In this document: piece by piece, positions 5,466-12,980 of the stretch
How positions within the stretch are numbered: the first letter of the stretch is position 1
How the letters are laid out: every line of letters begins with the position of its first letter
Virus record (IMG/VR): IMGVR_UViG_3300020474_000113
Span: 1-23,779 of that record
Strand: one strand, 5' to 3'
From: a virus
Length of the DNA: 23,779 nucleotides
Position numbers and translations under genes: made by a program
Notes under the pieces: generated by a model
What the model saw: the letters and a program-made list of their open reading frames with translations, nothing else
What the model was told of the DNA's origin: nothing
Databases searched by the model: none

Positions 5466-5701
5466 TATAGTAGTTTATTCTCCCTAAGATACTGTACAGT
5501 TTCATTACATCCACCGAGTAATGTTTCGTTATTTAGTAAAACTCTTGGGAAAGTTGTCTTTCCGAACCTACTAATGAATTCTTCACGAGTAAAGTCAGTA
5601 TCAAGTTTGAGTTCAACATACTTAACCTCCGCTAGTTCTAGAGCTCTAATAACTTTAACACAGAAAGGGCAGGATGGTTTTGAATATACAGTATATGTCA
5701 T
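5465..5701 (-). CDS. nrdC: Glutaredoxin
   Basis: A 78-residue canonical glutaredoxin: first strand TYTVYS, active site Cys11-Pro-Phe-Cys14, cis-proline loop TTFPRV, and GGCNETVQYLREN near the end for the glutathione-binding GG(C/S)xE segment. It reduces disulfides with glutathione and can supply electrons to ribonucleotide reductase, the usual reason for phage nrdC genes. The start ATG overlaps by four bases (ATGA) with the stop of a 33-residue membrane peptide, so the two are translated together. A divergent relative without the first Cys is at 2836-3069. Confidence 0.93.
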   Translation of the reverse strand: MTYTVYSKPSCPFCVKVIRALELAEVKYVELKLDTDFTREEFISRFGKTTFPRVLLNNETLLGGCNETVQYLRENKLL

Positions 5702-5799
5702 AATAATATAAGAAGTGGTATTAATACAATAAAAGTAGATACAGAAATACCCCCAACAACATTAAGAAGTTGAGGGATGATACTAACGGGTTCAGTCAT
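5698..5799 (-). CDS. 33-residue single-TM peptide
   Basis: Read from ATG 5797-5799: MTEPVSIIPQLL, a glycine turn, then IVLIPLLILL to the stop. Roughly the last 22 residues form one membrane segment and nothing follows it. It overlaps the upstream gene's stop by eight bases and the glutaredoxin start by four. That coupling at both ends makes a real peptide more likely than chance. The length resembles small photosystem or cytochrome subunits of cyanobacteria, but the sequence does not match any I know, so no role is assigned. Confidence 0.6.
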   Translation of the reverse strand: MTEPVSIIPQLLNVVGGISVSTFIVLIPLLILL

Positions 5800-5986
5800 T
5801 AAGTGCTGTGAGATAATCTAAAGAACAAAGTTTACTCTCATAACCAGGATAAAACTCTTGAACTTTCTGAGGTACAGCCATCACTGTTGGGAAACCACTG
5901 GATACATGTGTGTATACAGTTTTGGTTTCTTCATTAACATAATGAGGCCAAGGATACTTGAGTCTCTTACGTGGGTTACTGATCAT
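5792..5986 (-). CDS. Hypothetical protein, 64 residues
   Basis: The start ATG at 5984-5986 (MISNPRKRLKYPWPHY) overlaps the upstream stop (5976-5978). The longer open frame upstream reads through the preceding gene. The product has a basic start with KYPWPHYV, a TVYTHVSSGFPTVMAVP middle that looks beta-rich, and a Tyr/acidic end (LDYLTALND). It resembles a small DNA- or protein-binding domain only by composition. No family is recognised. Confidence 0.65.
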   Translation of the reverse strand: MISNPRKRLKYPWPHYVNEETKTVYTHVSSGFPTVMAVPQKVQEFYPGYESKLCSLDYLTALND

Positions 5987-6476
5987 AATTTTCGTAGGTA
6001 AATGTTTTGTTTTTAATCTTGGTATCGAATTCACCAGTCTTACCAGGCTTCATCTTACCAGTTTTCATCCTCTTATTCATACCAGGGAAGTCACTTTTAT
6101 TAGTGCCTACCAGAGCGGCATCTCCCTTAGATTTCTTCTTGAGGAGTACACTATCCTGATCGTACTTCTTACCAAGTTTCTTCATTGTTTTGGAGAAACG
6201 TTTCTTACCCATCTTACCAGAGGAGACCACATGTGACCTCTCTCCGACCTTCCTTTCACCCTTCTGTCCTTTGTTCTCTGTGTATCTACCATCTACTTTG
6301 GTAGCACCAGGAAGACCAGCTCCACGAATGTCCTTATCTAGTTGTTTAGATCTGGCTGCATTCTGTTTCTTGGTCATATCTCCACGTTGAGCAGACATGA
6401 TACCCATACCACCTTTAGAATCTTTCTGACGGATTCTATTAAGTGAAGACTCCTGCATGAATTCTAGGAAAGTCAT
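5976..6476 (-). CDS. Basic conserved cyanophage protein, 166 residues (DUF3293-like pattern)
   Basis: Very lysine-rich and predicted soluble. Residues 1-15 (MTFLEFMQESSLNRI) form a short acidic-hydrophobic helix of the kind that starts many T4-like phage virion proteins. The central order N-x2-R-x3-L.., ERSHVV, KLGKKYDQDSVL and LVGTNKSDFP follows the spacing I recall for DUF3293-type proteins, in which an E-S-V strand, a helix and a YGQD segment occur. The C-terminal half is basic (MKTGKMKPGKTGEF) with a final KTFTYE strand. It might be packaged with DNA or act in the head. No catalytic motif is seen. It follows an AATAAATA late element, so late expression is likely. The domain match is from memory and weak. 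Confidence 0.7.
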   Translation of the reverse strand: MTFLEFMQESSLNRIRQKDSKGGMGIMSAQRGDMTKKQNAARSKQLDKDIRGAGLPGATKVDGRYTENKGQKGERKVGERSHVVSSGKMGKKRFSKTMKKLGKKYDQDSVLLKKKSKGDAALVGTNKSDFPGMNKRMKTGKMKPGKTGEFDTKIKNKTFTYENYDQ

Positions 6477-6499
6477 TTGAAATATTAACTCTATTGAGT

Positions 6500-6507
6500 T
6501 ATTTATT
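6500..6507 (-). promoter_or_regulatory. Candidate late promoter (AATAAATA)
   Basis: AATAAATA on the minus strand, 24 bases before the ATG at 6476 and overlapping the upstream TAA stop. It lies in a 26-base gap, one of the few real gaps in this run of overlapping genes. Confidence 0.48.
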
Positions 6508-6646
6508 TTTCTGGATAAGTGATGGAAACTCTACGATAAGTTGTGGGTTCTTCGTGAGTATAGTGTACTACATACTCCTCAACAAGTTCACCTCCAAGAT
6601 CATTGGCTATTTCCTTCAGTTGTTTCTCGTACTTCTGGTGTTGCAT
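6503..6646 (-). CDS. Hypothetical protein, 47 residues
   Basis: The frame is open to 6721, but its upstream part overlaps the preceding gene heavily. The ATG at 6644-6646 gives MQHQKYEKQLKEIANDLGGE, a charged helix, followed by a beta segment (EYVVHYTHEEPTTYRRVSITY). It still overlaps the upstream gene by 47 bases. Either both frames are used there or the start is an even later one. No domain is recognised. The regular amphipathic helix and the clean end support a real gene. Confidence 0.5.
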   Translation of the reverse strand: MQHQKYEKQLKEIANDLGGELVEEYVVHYTHEEPTTYRRVSITYPEK

Positions 6647-6905
6647 AAGTGTTCTCTTTAGGGGATCGTGATAGGTTTTTGATAACAATGAAAGCATCTT
6701 TGTTATATACTCTCTCACCAAACTGACGAGACCACCTAGGATTTACACCCTCAGCCTGATGGATGCCAGAGATGGCAGTTCCTCCAACCTCAACTTTAAC
6801 ATCATCCTCAATACTCCATCCAAGAGTATCAATCAGTTTAGAGAGTTGTTCGACAATGGTTGGTTCTGACATGATACGATCCTCAGGTTCAAGATTACCA
6901 TTCAT
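6600..6905 (-). CDS. Hypothetical protein, 101 residues
   Basis: Starts at ATG 6903-6905, which shares ATGA with the stop of the TM protein upstream; GAGGAGG about ten bases before supports it. A second possible start is MSEPTIVEQL at 6870-6872 with its own GAGGA. Visible features are a helix EQLSKLIDTLGWSIED, a beta stretch VKVEVGGTAISGI, PRWSRQFGE and a final DAFIVIKNLSRSP strand. It looks like a small alpha/beta protein of unknown function. Its last 40 codons overlap the next frame. Confidence 0.68.
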   Translation of the reverse strand: MNGNLEPEDRIMSEPTIVEQLSKLIDTLGWSIEDDVKVEVGGTAISGIHQAEGVNPRWSRQFGERVYNKDAFIVIKNLSRSPKENTYATPEVRETTEGNSQ

Positions 6906-7075
6906 TCTTCAGTAGCCTCCTCAATGATTGATTGAATACGTGAACTACGTGATACCTCACGGGTATTCACTTTTCTAAATGCAGAATTTAGAACGATACC
7001 TACAGACACAAGACCGACAAATCCAATGACTGCCAGAATGATGTCAGAGTTAGTAAAGAGGTTCCAGGTTTCCAT
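6902..7075 (-). CDS. One-TM small protein, 57 residues
   Basis: Read from ATG 7073-7075. Residues about 11-32 form one TM segment (DIILAVIGFVGLVSVGIVL), followed by a basic stretch with RKVNTR and RSSR and an acidic tail (SIIEEATEE). The basic side after the TM segment points to an outward N-terminus and a cytoplasmic tail. It is the first gene after the promoter at 7101-7129, about 20 bases from the expected transcription start, and couples to the next gene by ATGA overlap. No homologue is recognised. A small membrane regulator or superinfection protein is possible but not shown. Confidence 0.72.
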   Translation of the reverse strand: METWNLFTNSDIILAVIGFVGLVSVGIVLNSAFRKVNTREVSRSSRIQSIIEEATEE

Positions 7076-7100
7076 TGGTTGGTTTGTTTTCTACCCTTCT

Positions 7101-7129
7101 AATATAGGGGAAACCTGGAGGAAAGTCAA
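7101..7129 (-). promoter_or_regulatory. Sigma70-type promoter TTGACT-17-TATATT
   Basis: TTGACT at 7124-7129, 17 bases, TATATT at 7101-7106 on the minus strand, in the gap between the 55-residue gene and the TM protein gene. Transcription would start near 7094 and run into the small-gene series below. The -35 hexamer is identical to the one at 2826-2831. Confidence 0.82.
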
Positions 7130-7145
7130 TAGGCAGTGGACAGTT

Positions 7146-7313
7146 TCAATTCCGGCTCTCACACCAGAAGATCACATCCTGATTTGGATACAGATCATTC
7201 CAAGTTTTTACATACTCATTGGCATCTTGCCTTGTTTTAAATACACCTTCCAGATGAGCACCATACCCTGCTTCTAATGCATCAGGGTTTCCTGAGTATA
7301 CTCGGTAGTTCAT
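7146..7313 (-). CDS. Hypothetical protein after talC, 55 residues
   Basis: Starts at ATG 7311-7313, sharing ATGA with the talC stop. MNYRVYSGNPDALEAGYGA begins with a beta strand, then VFKTRQDANEYVKTWNDLYP forms a helix, and a QDVIFWCE strand closes it. The order beta-alpha-beta with a gap for an insertion looks like a small compact domain, perhaps a ferredoxin-like fold. No known family is recognised. The coupling implies expression with TalC. It ends 16 bases before the -35 of the next promoter. Confidence 0.72.
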   Translation of the reverse strand: MNYRVYSGNPDALEAGYGAHLEGVFKTRQDANEYVKTWNDLYPNQDVIFWCESRN

Positions 7314-7957
7314 GGCTTAATAATACTCTCACTATCTTTTTCAAAAATCTCCAAACCTTTATCGGTAAGGATGTGATCATACATCTGATCAAAGATCTTA
7401 GGTGGCATAGTAACAACCTCTGCACCATTGTACCAAGACCTCACTGCACGTTGCACAGTACGGATAGAAGCCGAGAGGATCTGTGTCTTGACACCATGGA
7501 TACGATAGAGGTCTGAGATACCCCTGACCACCTCTAAACCAGCCACCTGCTGGTCATCCAACCTACCCACAAAAGGACTGACGTAGGTGGCTCCTGCCTT
7601 CGCTGACAACACTGCCTGTGGTAGAGAGAAGATCAATGTTACATTGACCCTGATACCTTCATCAGATAGTGCCTTGCATACATCTAAACCTTCTCTAGTA
7701 CAAGGAACTTTGATGGTAGCAACATCACCAAACTTAGAAGCAAGTCTGATGCCTTCATTCAACATCTCATAGTAACCTCCCATCACTTCCATACTGATAT
7801 CTTTGACACCAATATCTTTGATCTGTTGATACACATCCTCAGGGTTACGATGACTCTTTGAGATCAATGTGGGATTAGTAGTCACACCATCTATAAGTCC
7901 TGTTGCAAAATATTCTCTGATTGCATACACATCTGCTGTGTCTAAAAAAATCTTCAT
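7310..7957 (-). CDS. talC: Transaldolase (TalC/FSA-type)
   Basis: A 215-residue class I aldolase-fold protein, the short transaldolase/fructose-6-phosphate aldolase form usual in cyanophages. Asp6 in FLDTAD, the GVTTNPTL segment (24-31), the Schiff-base lysine Lys83 in ATIKVPCT, NVTLIFS, and the SPFVGRLDD and GAEVVTMPP blocks are all in place, so it should be active. It moves three-carbon units between sugar phosphates. Published work on cyanophages links talC to diversion of carbon from the Calvin cycle to the pentose phosphate pathway for NADPH and ribose. It lies behind one hypothetical gene under the promoter at 8283-8311. Confidence 0.95.
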   Translation of the reverse strand: MKIFLDTADVYAIREYFATGLIDGVTTNPTLISKSHRNPEDVYQQIKDIGVKDISMEVMGGYYEMLNEGIRLASKFGDVATIKVPCTREGLDVCKALSDEGIRVNVTLIFSLPQAVLSAKAGATYVSPFVGRLDDQQVAGLEVVRGISDLYRIHGVKTQILSASIRTVQRAVRSWYNGAEVVTMPPKIFDQMYDHILTDKGLEIFEKDSESIIKP

Positions 7958-7964
7958 GATAGTT

Positions 7965-8255
7965 TTATTTGTCCTCTAGTTTGTTACAACCTCTTGGTTT
8001 TGTTCCAAAGGCTTCTGATCCTTGTCCATTATTATCAGTCCTAGGACTTCCTTCGTTTTTCTTTTTGGTCCTTTGATAACTCAATGATGGGTATCTATTG
8101 ATGAATATGTCAGGGCACCAATAGGTTATCAACCAATCTATTGTTGGATTCAACCTTATGTGCTCTTCTGCAGAATGAGGGAAAGACCCAATCTGAACAT
8201 ATCCATCATGACTTATACAATGATTGTCGTCACTATCAAAGATATACAGTGTCAT
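7965..8255 (-). CDS. Hypothetical protein upstream of talC, 96 residues
   Basis: Starts at ATG 8253-8255, about 20 bases after the expected start of transcription from the promoter at 8283-8311, with no clear ribosome site. The first half (MTLYIFDSDDNHCISHDGYV, HSAEEHIRLNPTIDWLITYW) looks like a folded beta/alpha domain with several His and Cys. After a SYQRTKKKNEGSP segment the rest is polar and low in structure. Seven bases separate it from talC. No family is recognised. The second half could be an extended tail. It could also be a decayed gene, since the low-complexity part looks unconstrained. Confidence 0.55.
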   Translation of the reverse strand: MTLYIFDSDDNHCISHDGYVQIGSFPHSAEEHIRLNPTIDWLITYWCPDIFINRYPSLSYQRTKKKNEGSPRTDNNGQGSEAFGTKPRGCNKLEDK

Positions 8256-8282
8256 GGGGAAAATATCGACAACACAAATAGC

Positions 8283-8311
8283 ATGATACCAAAGAAAAGG
8301 AAGTACGTCAA
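8283..8311 (-). promoter_or_regulatory. Sigma70-type promoter TTGACG-17-TATCAT (talC operon)
   Basis: TTGACG at 8306-8311, 17 bases, TATCAT at 8283-8288 on the minus strand. Both hexamers are one base from consensus. Transcription would start near 8276 and cover the hypothetical gene, talC and the short gene after it. It lies just downstream of the terminator that closes the fibre genes. Confidence 0.7.
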
Positions 8312-8356
8312 TATGAGTAACATCTGTTAAGGTGTTAACTATACTATTTTAGGCAT

Positions 8357-8380
8357 AAAAAAAGAGGGAGTAAACCCTCT
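8357..8380 (-). terminator. Rho-independent terminator after the fibre genes
   Basis: Minus strand: AGAGGG, loop TTTACT, CCCTCT, then seven T. It begins 24 bases after the stop of the 929-residue gene and separates the virion genes from the talC operon. Confidence 0.88.
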
Positions 8381-8403
8381 GTGTTGATATCATAACCTAT
8401 AAT

Positions 8404-11193
8404 TTAATTAGTAGTAGTAGCGATACTCACATCGCCACCACCAAAGAAGACATCACCGAATATGGTTGGTCCAACTTCATTATTGAATGCACTAGCGATG
8501 AATATGGGATTACCATCCTGTGCACTATCTACAGTTGCAATAACCTCAGAGTTAGTAAAGTCATATAGATCTACAGTATCGTTATTATGATATCTCAATC
8601 CAATTTGAGTAGAACCAGGATTTGGATTAACCCATTCTTGGTCAGAACCACCAACATAATTTGAGTTGCTGGTATTAATAGTCATACCATTCATATCAGG
8701 ACCATCAATATCTTCATCTCCACCAGTTTGATAACTCCAGTCCCATGGCGCAAACGCTTGTGTATCAAGATCATCACTATAAGGAGGATTACTGGTTTTC
8801 CATATTCCAACTCTATGGTTTCCAGTAACAGCTGAAGAGGTACTCCACTTCATTTGATATCCCTTAGGGAGACCATCTTTGTGTCTTAGAACAGAATCTC
8901 TTTCAATTCTGAGTGTATGTGCGTCTGCGTGCTGACCAGTTGAAAGACCAACTACAGTGCTAGGGAATCCATTGACTCTCCACTGACCCCATGGGTTATA
9001 CCATGGCTCACCTCTATTGTGTTTTATGTTATTATGGTAAACATACTCCCAACCATAAACTTGAACACCAGTGGCAGTAGGAACATATGATCTTTCACCA
9101 CCAAGAGTAACGAAGATTGGATTACCATCTAAAGTAGCATCAGCAGTAGCAATAAGTGTTCTCACACTATTGATCACAGTAAAATATTTTAACTTATTAG
9201 TTCCATGTTCATATCTAATTCTGAAATCTGTACCACTATAATCGGTTGACAAATCAGCACCAGTATTCAGTGTGACTGCAGAAGTTTGTTCTGATTGTGG
9301 TCTAAGAGTTCCATTTCTATGGAACTTCAATCCAATCAAAGTGGTATTATCACTAGCAACATATCCAATAGTAAAGTTTTGGTAACTACTATGAGAAGAT
9401 GTAAGGGTAGGTACAGTCCATTGGAACTCGTGTCCAGGTCTCATCTTCTCACCCCAAGTAACTCTCCAGACAGAACTGTTAAGTACAGATTCATTAGCAT
9501 CAACCCATCGCGTAAATGGTTTTACTTTATCACTTGTTGCGGTCCATGAAAGTCTTGACGATCCTATTGTCCAATCACGATGATCACAATACCATTGAGC
9601 CCCATTCCAATCAGGTTCAAATTCAAATGACAGAAAACTTAAATTTGATGAACTACCGACTGGGAGAATGTATGGGCAGACATCATTACCATCATAATCA
9701 TTATCACCAGTAACGATTACTTCATCAGTATCTTCATCAAAGATATCCCATGAGTTATCCAAATGATATCTCCAAGAAAGATTTCTAGCAGGAATAGGTC
9801 TTGTTTCAGTCATATCATCATACAGAGAGGTATAACTAGTGTTCATACCACATATTTCATATGCATGAATCTTCTCAAACTGTGAGATTCTCCAAGTCAT
9901 ATCACCATTAGTATAATTATTGGAATCTGGATTGGTCAGAGTACCAGGACCAGTGTAATCATTGGAATAGTAAATGTTTTGACCGTTTGTAGGAACACTA
10001 AACTTAAGTTTCATTCCAGGTCCGAAACCATAGTTGTGTTTCCATACATCAGCGCCTTTAAACCCGTCACGAATATGGAGTGATCCAGCAACATAGGGAC
10101 TAGATCCTGCTGAAATCTTTGTATATTCTGATGTTCTCTTTTCACTAACTCCACCAGGTTCATAACCATCTGTATGAGAAGTAAAGTGAATATAAGTTTC
10201 TGTTACTCCCATGCCTACAGTAGCACTATCAATATGCCAACTGTGTGGACCATCAATTTCCCACAACTGAATCTTGTTAGTTTCATAATCCCATCTAAGA
10301 GAATGGGTTAATGAACTTCCTGAGAGATCAATACTTCTGCCCAGTTGAATACCTGTAATACCATAAGAGGAATCACTATCATTTGATATAACACTATTTG
10401 GTTTAAAGTACCACTTAGCTGTCCACTTACTAGGACTAGTAAGAGTACCAGTTTCAGTTGTACCACTATTCCAAATACCAACTTGCCAGTGGTGTGTTCC
10501 AGCAGTAAGGATTAGTTCATCACCCTTCTTCAGTTTCTCACCATAGAATAATGGACCACTACTCCAATTGTGAATACTAGTAGCTGCTGCCCCAGTATTG
10601 TGGTAGAACATTTTAGCTGATGAAACTCCAGCAACCCCCATCAGGTTACTCATATCTACATCAACAAATGATGCATCATTTAGAGTAAGTCTAAGAGTTG
10701 TATTTCCAATACCAGTTACAATACCACTAGTGACAGGATTTCCTGCACCGCCTCCACCAGAGGTAGGAGCTATAAGGGATAGTGTCTTGCTAGATCTAGT
10801 TACTGTAGCAAACCCAACAAAGTCAAGAATATTGCCCTTACCTAGGGATACACCATCCTTCTTAAGTTCAATATCATTAGGAGATGAGGTTCCCAATCCA
10901 TTGATATAATTAATGACTTGGGTCATATCATACCCAAGACCACTTACTAGTCTTGTACCACCTTCATTTTCAATAGAAGAAATACGAAGTCTTCTAAAAA
11001 TTCTTCTGGGAGTTATACCATCTCTCTTTACTTTGTCAATTCTACTAATGGTAATACGAGAAGTAGATGTGACACCCTTACGAACATATACAGATGCCTG
11101 CACAACACCACCAAGGGGTGCTGATCTTACTCTTCTACCAGTATCAAAGATAACTCTACCTTTGTCGCCATCTTCGTAAATCTTAACTCCCAT
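8404..11193 (-). CDS. Large modular virion/tail-fibre protein A2, 929 residues
   Basis: Paralogue of the 1183-residue gene at 16191. The N-terminal 100 residues share the order VIFD.GRRV..APLGG, TPRRIFRR and QVINYIN, followed by a Gly-rich hinge (GGGGAG, about residue 146). The rest is about four repeats of a 160-170-residue beta-rich module. Each begins with a line like WGEKMRPGHEF and a W/I-rich strand, continues through LRYHNND-type strands and closes with DGNPIFV or its relic. Order matches modules 2-5 of the paralogue. No enzyme motif is seen. Long length, Asn/Ser/Thr/Gly/Trp-rich composition and location with the other fibre genes indicate a trimeric tail-fibre or adhesin. It is the last gene of the block. 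Confidence 0.75.
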   Translation of the reverse strand: MGVKIYEDGDKGRVIFDTGRRVRSAPLGGVVQASVYVRKGVTSTSRITISRIDKVKRDGITPRRIFRRLRISSIENEGGTRLVSGLGYDMTQVINYINGLGTSSPNDIELKKDGVSLGKGNILDFVGFATVTRSSKTLSLIAPTSGGGGAGNPVTSGIVTGIGNTTLRLTLNDASFVDVDMSNLMGVAGVSSAKMFYHNTGAAATSIHNWSSGPLFYGEKLKKGDELILTAGTHHWQVGIWNSGTTETGTLTSPSKWTAKWYFKPNSVISNDSDSSYGITGIQLGRSIDLSGSSLTHSLRWDYETNKIQLWEIDGPHSWHIDSATVGMGVTETYIHFTSHTDGYEPGGVSEKRTSEYTKISAGSSPYVAGSLHIRDGFKGADVWKHNYGFGPGMKLKFSVPTNGQNIYYSNDYTGPGTLTNPDSNNYTNGDMTWRISQFEKIHAYEICGMNTSYTSLYDDMTETRPIPARNLSWRYHLDNSWDIFDEDTDEVIVTGDNDYDGNDVCPYILPVGSSSNLSFLSFEFEPDWNGAQWYCDHRDWTIGSSRLSWTATSDKVKPFTRWVDANESVLNSSVWRVTWGEKMRPGHEFQWTVPTLTSSHSSYQNFTIGYVASDNTTLIGLKFHRNGTLRPQSEQTSAVTLNTGADLSTDYSGTDFRIRYEHGTNKLKYFTVINSVRTLIATADATLDGNPIFVTLGGERSYVPTATGVQVYGWEYVYHNNIKHNRGEPWYNPWGQWRVNGFPSTVVGLSTGQHADAHTLRIERDSVLRHKDGLPKGYQMKWSTSSAVTGNHRVGIWKTSNPPYSDDLDTQAFAPWDWSYQTGGDEDIDGPDMNGMTINTSNSNYVGGSDQEWVNPNPGSTQIGLRYHNNDTVDLYDFTNSEVIATVDSAQDGNPIFIASAFNNEVGPTIFGDVFFGGGDVSIATTTN

Positions 11194-11200
11194 GATTCTC

Positions 11201-12913
11201 CTAGTTGTCTACTGATACGGTTACTGCTTTCATCTCAAGTTCTCCCTCATCACTTGGTTTTGCCTCAATGTGGAAACTTCCTGCATCTGATGTTGATATA
11301 CCTGTTAAAGTAGCACCAACAAAGAAAGGAATCAAAATCTCACCAGGATACACTTCAGCAGCACCCTGTGTAACGAGCAAGGCCTGCTTATCAATACTAA
11401 AGTTAGTTAGCCCAGTTCCTTGAGTGGATGTATTGGTAGTGAAGAACAATCTAATGTCCAGGTCACTATCATCAACGTCAGGAGTCCAATCGAATGCAAT
11501 TCTGACAAGACAATTAGCACCAGCACTCATACCTGCCAGAGAGAATTCTGTTTGACCAGTACCAATAGTAGCACCTGAACCAACATATGGATTACCATTA
11601 TTACCAGCTGTCATCTGGTGTGTTTGATGGTTATATGTTGCTGCTACTTGAGGCTGAAGAAGACTCCACACATCCTCAGGTAATTCCTGTACAGTGTTAG
11701 CAACACCAACTGAATATGCATCAGTAGTGTATGCATAATAACCTTGAGAGCAATCTGTTACAAAGTTGGAATATGCTACAGATGATATACCAGTAACAGA
11801 AGTACCATCATGAATAAGAAGCTCACTGGTTGTAGCAGAACCTACAGTAACAATACCAGCAAGTGATGTACCATCGCCAACAAATGAAGTTGCAGTTACA
11901 ACACCAGTTGCAACGATTCCACTACGAGCAGTAATAAGACCAACCGAATCAATATTCTTTACATCTTCTTTTGTTAGTGTACCACCAATAGAAATATTAC
12001 CAGTGATTTCAAAATCACCAACAACCTTACTGGTAACAAAACCTACATCATTAGTCAGTTCACTTAATGAATTAAGTGTGTTACCTCCAACACCACCAGT
12101 CCAGATACCGGCAACTGCATCATACTGAAGAACTCTACCGTTAATAAGAGCAGTGGACCTATCAACATCATCAAGGTATTGTAACAATACCTCACCACCA
12201 CCTCCAACGGTAGCCATCTGTTGTTGAACCCTGTTCACAAACACTTTGTAGTGTTGTTGAAGTTGATCAAAGGTTACAAAGTTCTTATCCAGTGGAGTAA
12301 GAGTATCACTATTATTAGTAGAAGGAGGTTCATTTAGAAGCCCTTCTTGAAGAACCTCATACTCATATCCAATCTTATCTAACTTCTCTTTAATTAACTC
12401 TTCGTTCGCATCAGCACTCTTTCTCAGCTCTTTAAATACTTGTTCTCTGAGTTCAAAGATAGTGTTAGGAGTCTTCTTAATGTACTCCTCTACAGCAATA
12501 ACACTTGATCTCAGTTTGTTGAGATCCTTCACTTCCTCTCTGAAGAATACCTTAATGGTTTCTTTAGTCTCTTCTAGTCTCTCTTCAAGAGTTTCATATA
12601 ACTCTACTTTGAGTTCTCTAATTCTTGATTCAGTTCTAAGATCAGACTGAAGGACTTCCTTCTTATACTTAGGAAGTTGATTCTCTTTGATGTCATTACA
12701 AAGATTGTAAACTTCAAGTACTTGATCTTTATATGCAGACAGTTCTTTCTTATTAGAGGAGAGAATTTGTTCCTGAATATTTCGGAAAGCACCATCAATT
12801 AAAGACACTGAATGAGTAATCTCCTCTTCCAGGACTTGTTTGTCTTCAATAGATTCTTCTACAACATCAATGACTTCTTTCGTCTCATTAAAAAGTTGGG
12901 ATGGTGTAATCAT
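11201..12913 (-). CDS. Coiled-coil fibre protein B3, 570 residues
   Basis: Residues 10-190 are charged coiled coil (EEEITHSVSL, SRIRELKVELYETLEERLEE and similar). Residues 204-260 are the linker shared with the 675- and 529-residue genes: LTPLDKNFVTF, HYKVFVNRVQQQ, GGGGEV, YLDDVDRSTALINGR. Residues about 300-352 hold the beta-repeat string common to cyanophage fibres (GNISIGGTLTKEDV, LITARSGI, ATSFVGDGTSL). Residues 448-570 are a C-terminal head that closely matches the end of the 675-residue protein (IGTGQTEFSLAG, QGTGLTNFSI). This suggests a trimeric tail fibre with stalk, shaft and tip. Start at 12911-12913, 46 bases after GATAAATA. It ends seven bases before the 929-residue gene, making a pair with it. 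Confidence 0.82.
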   Translation of the reverse strand: MITPSQLFNETKEVIDVVEESIEDKQVLEEEITHSVSLIDGAFRNIQEQILSSNKKELSAYKDQVLEVYNLCNDIKENQLPKYKKEVLQSDLRTESRIRELKVELYETLEERLEETKETIKVFFREEVKDLNKLRSSVIAVEEYIKKTPNTIFELREQVFKELRKSADANEELIKEKLDKIGYEYEVLQEGLLNEPPSTNNSDTLTPLDKNFVTFDQLQQHYKVFVNRVQQQMATVGGGGEVLLQYLDDVDRSTALINGRVLQYDAVAGIWTGGVGGNTLNSLSELTNDVGFVTSKVVGDFEITGNISIGGTLTKEDVKNIDSVGLITARSGIVATGVVTATSFVGDGTSLAGIVTVGSATTSELLIHDGTSVTGISSVAYSNFVTDCSQGYYAYTTDAYSVGVANTVQELPEDVWSLLQPQVAATYNHQTHQMTAGNNGNPYVGSGATIGTGQTEFSLAGMSAGANCLVRIAFDWTPDVDDSDLDIRLFFTTNTSTQGTGLTNFSIDKQALLVTQGAAEVYPGEILIPFFVGATLTGISTSDAGSFHIEAKPSDEGELEMKAVTVSVDN

Positions 12914-12932
12914 AATATCATTCTTATGTTTT

Positions 12933-12944
12933 CCATCTAGATGG
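12933..12944 (-). promoter_or_regulatory. Perfect 12-base palindrome in the leader of B3
   Basis: CCATCTAGATGG is a perfect inverted repeat between the GATAAATA element and the start codon at 12913. It has no loop as RNA, so it is more likely a protein-binding site than a hairpin. At this length a chance palindrome remains quite possible. Confidence 0.25.
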
Positions 12945-12958
12945 GTTTGTCCTTCTAG

Positions 12959-12966
12959 TATTTATC
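12959..12966 (-). promoter_or_regulatory. Candidate late promoter (GATAAATA)
   Basis: GATAAATA on the minus strand, one base from the T4 late consensus TATAAATA, 46 bases before the ATG of the 570-residue fibre gene. It lies in the only sizeable gap inside the fibre block, so it could start a shorter late transcript for the last two genes. Confidence 0.55.
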
Positions 12967-12980
12967 AATAGTATTATACC

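Noticed and set aside
8252-8323. 23-residue hydrophobic frame (MLLILTYFLFFG...) overlapping the next start by ATGA
   Set aside because: It coincides with the -35 and -10 of a good promoter, so the sequence is better explained as a promoter; its own start would be upstream of the transcription start.
10913-11179. Plus-strand frames inside the fibre genes (such as this 88-residue one)
   Set aside because: All are antisense to long, motif-bearing minus genes and have no start signals.
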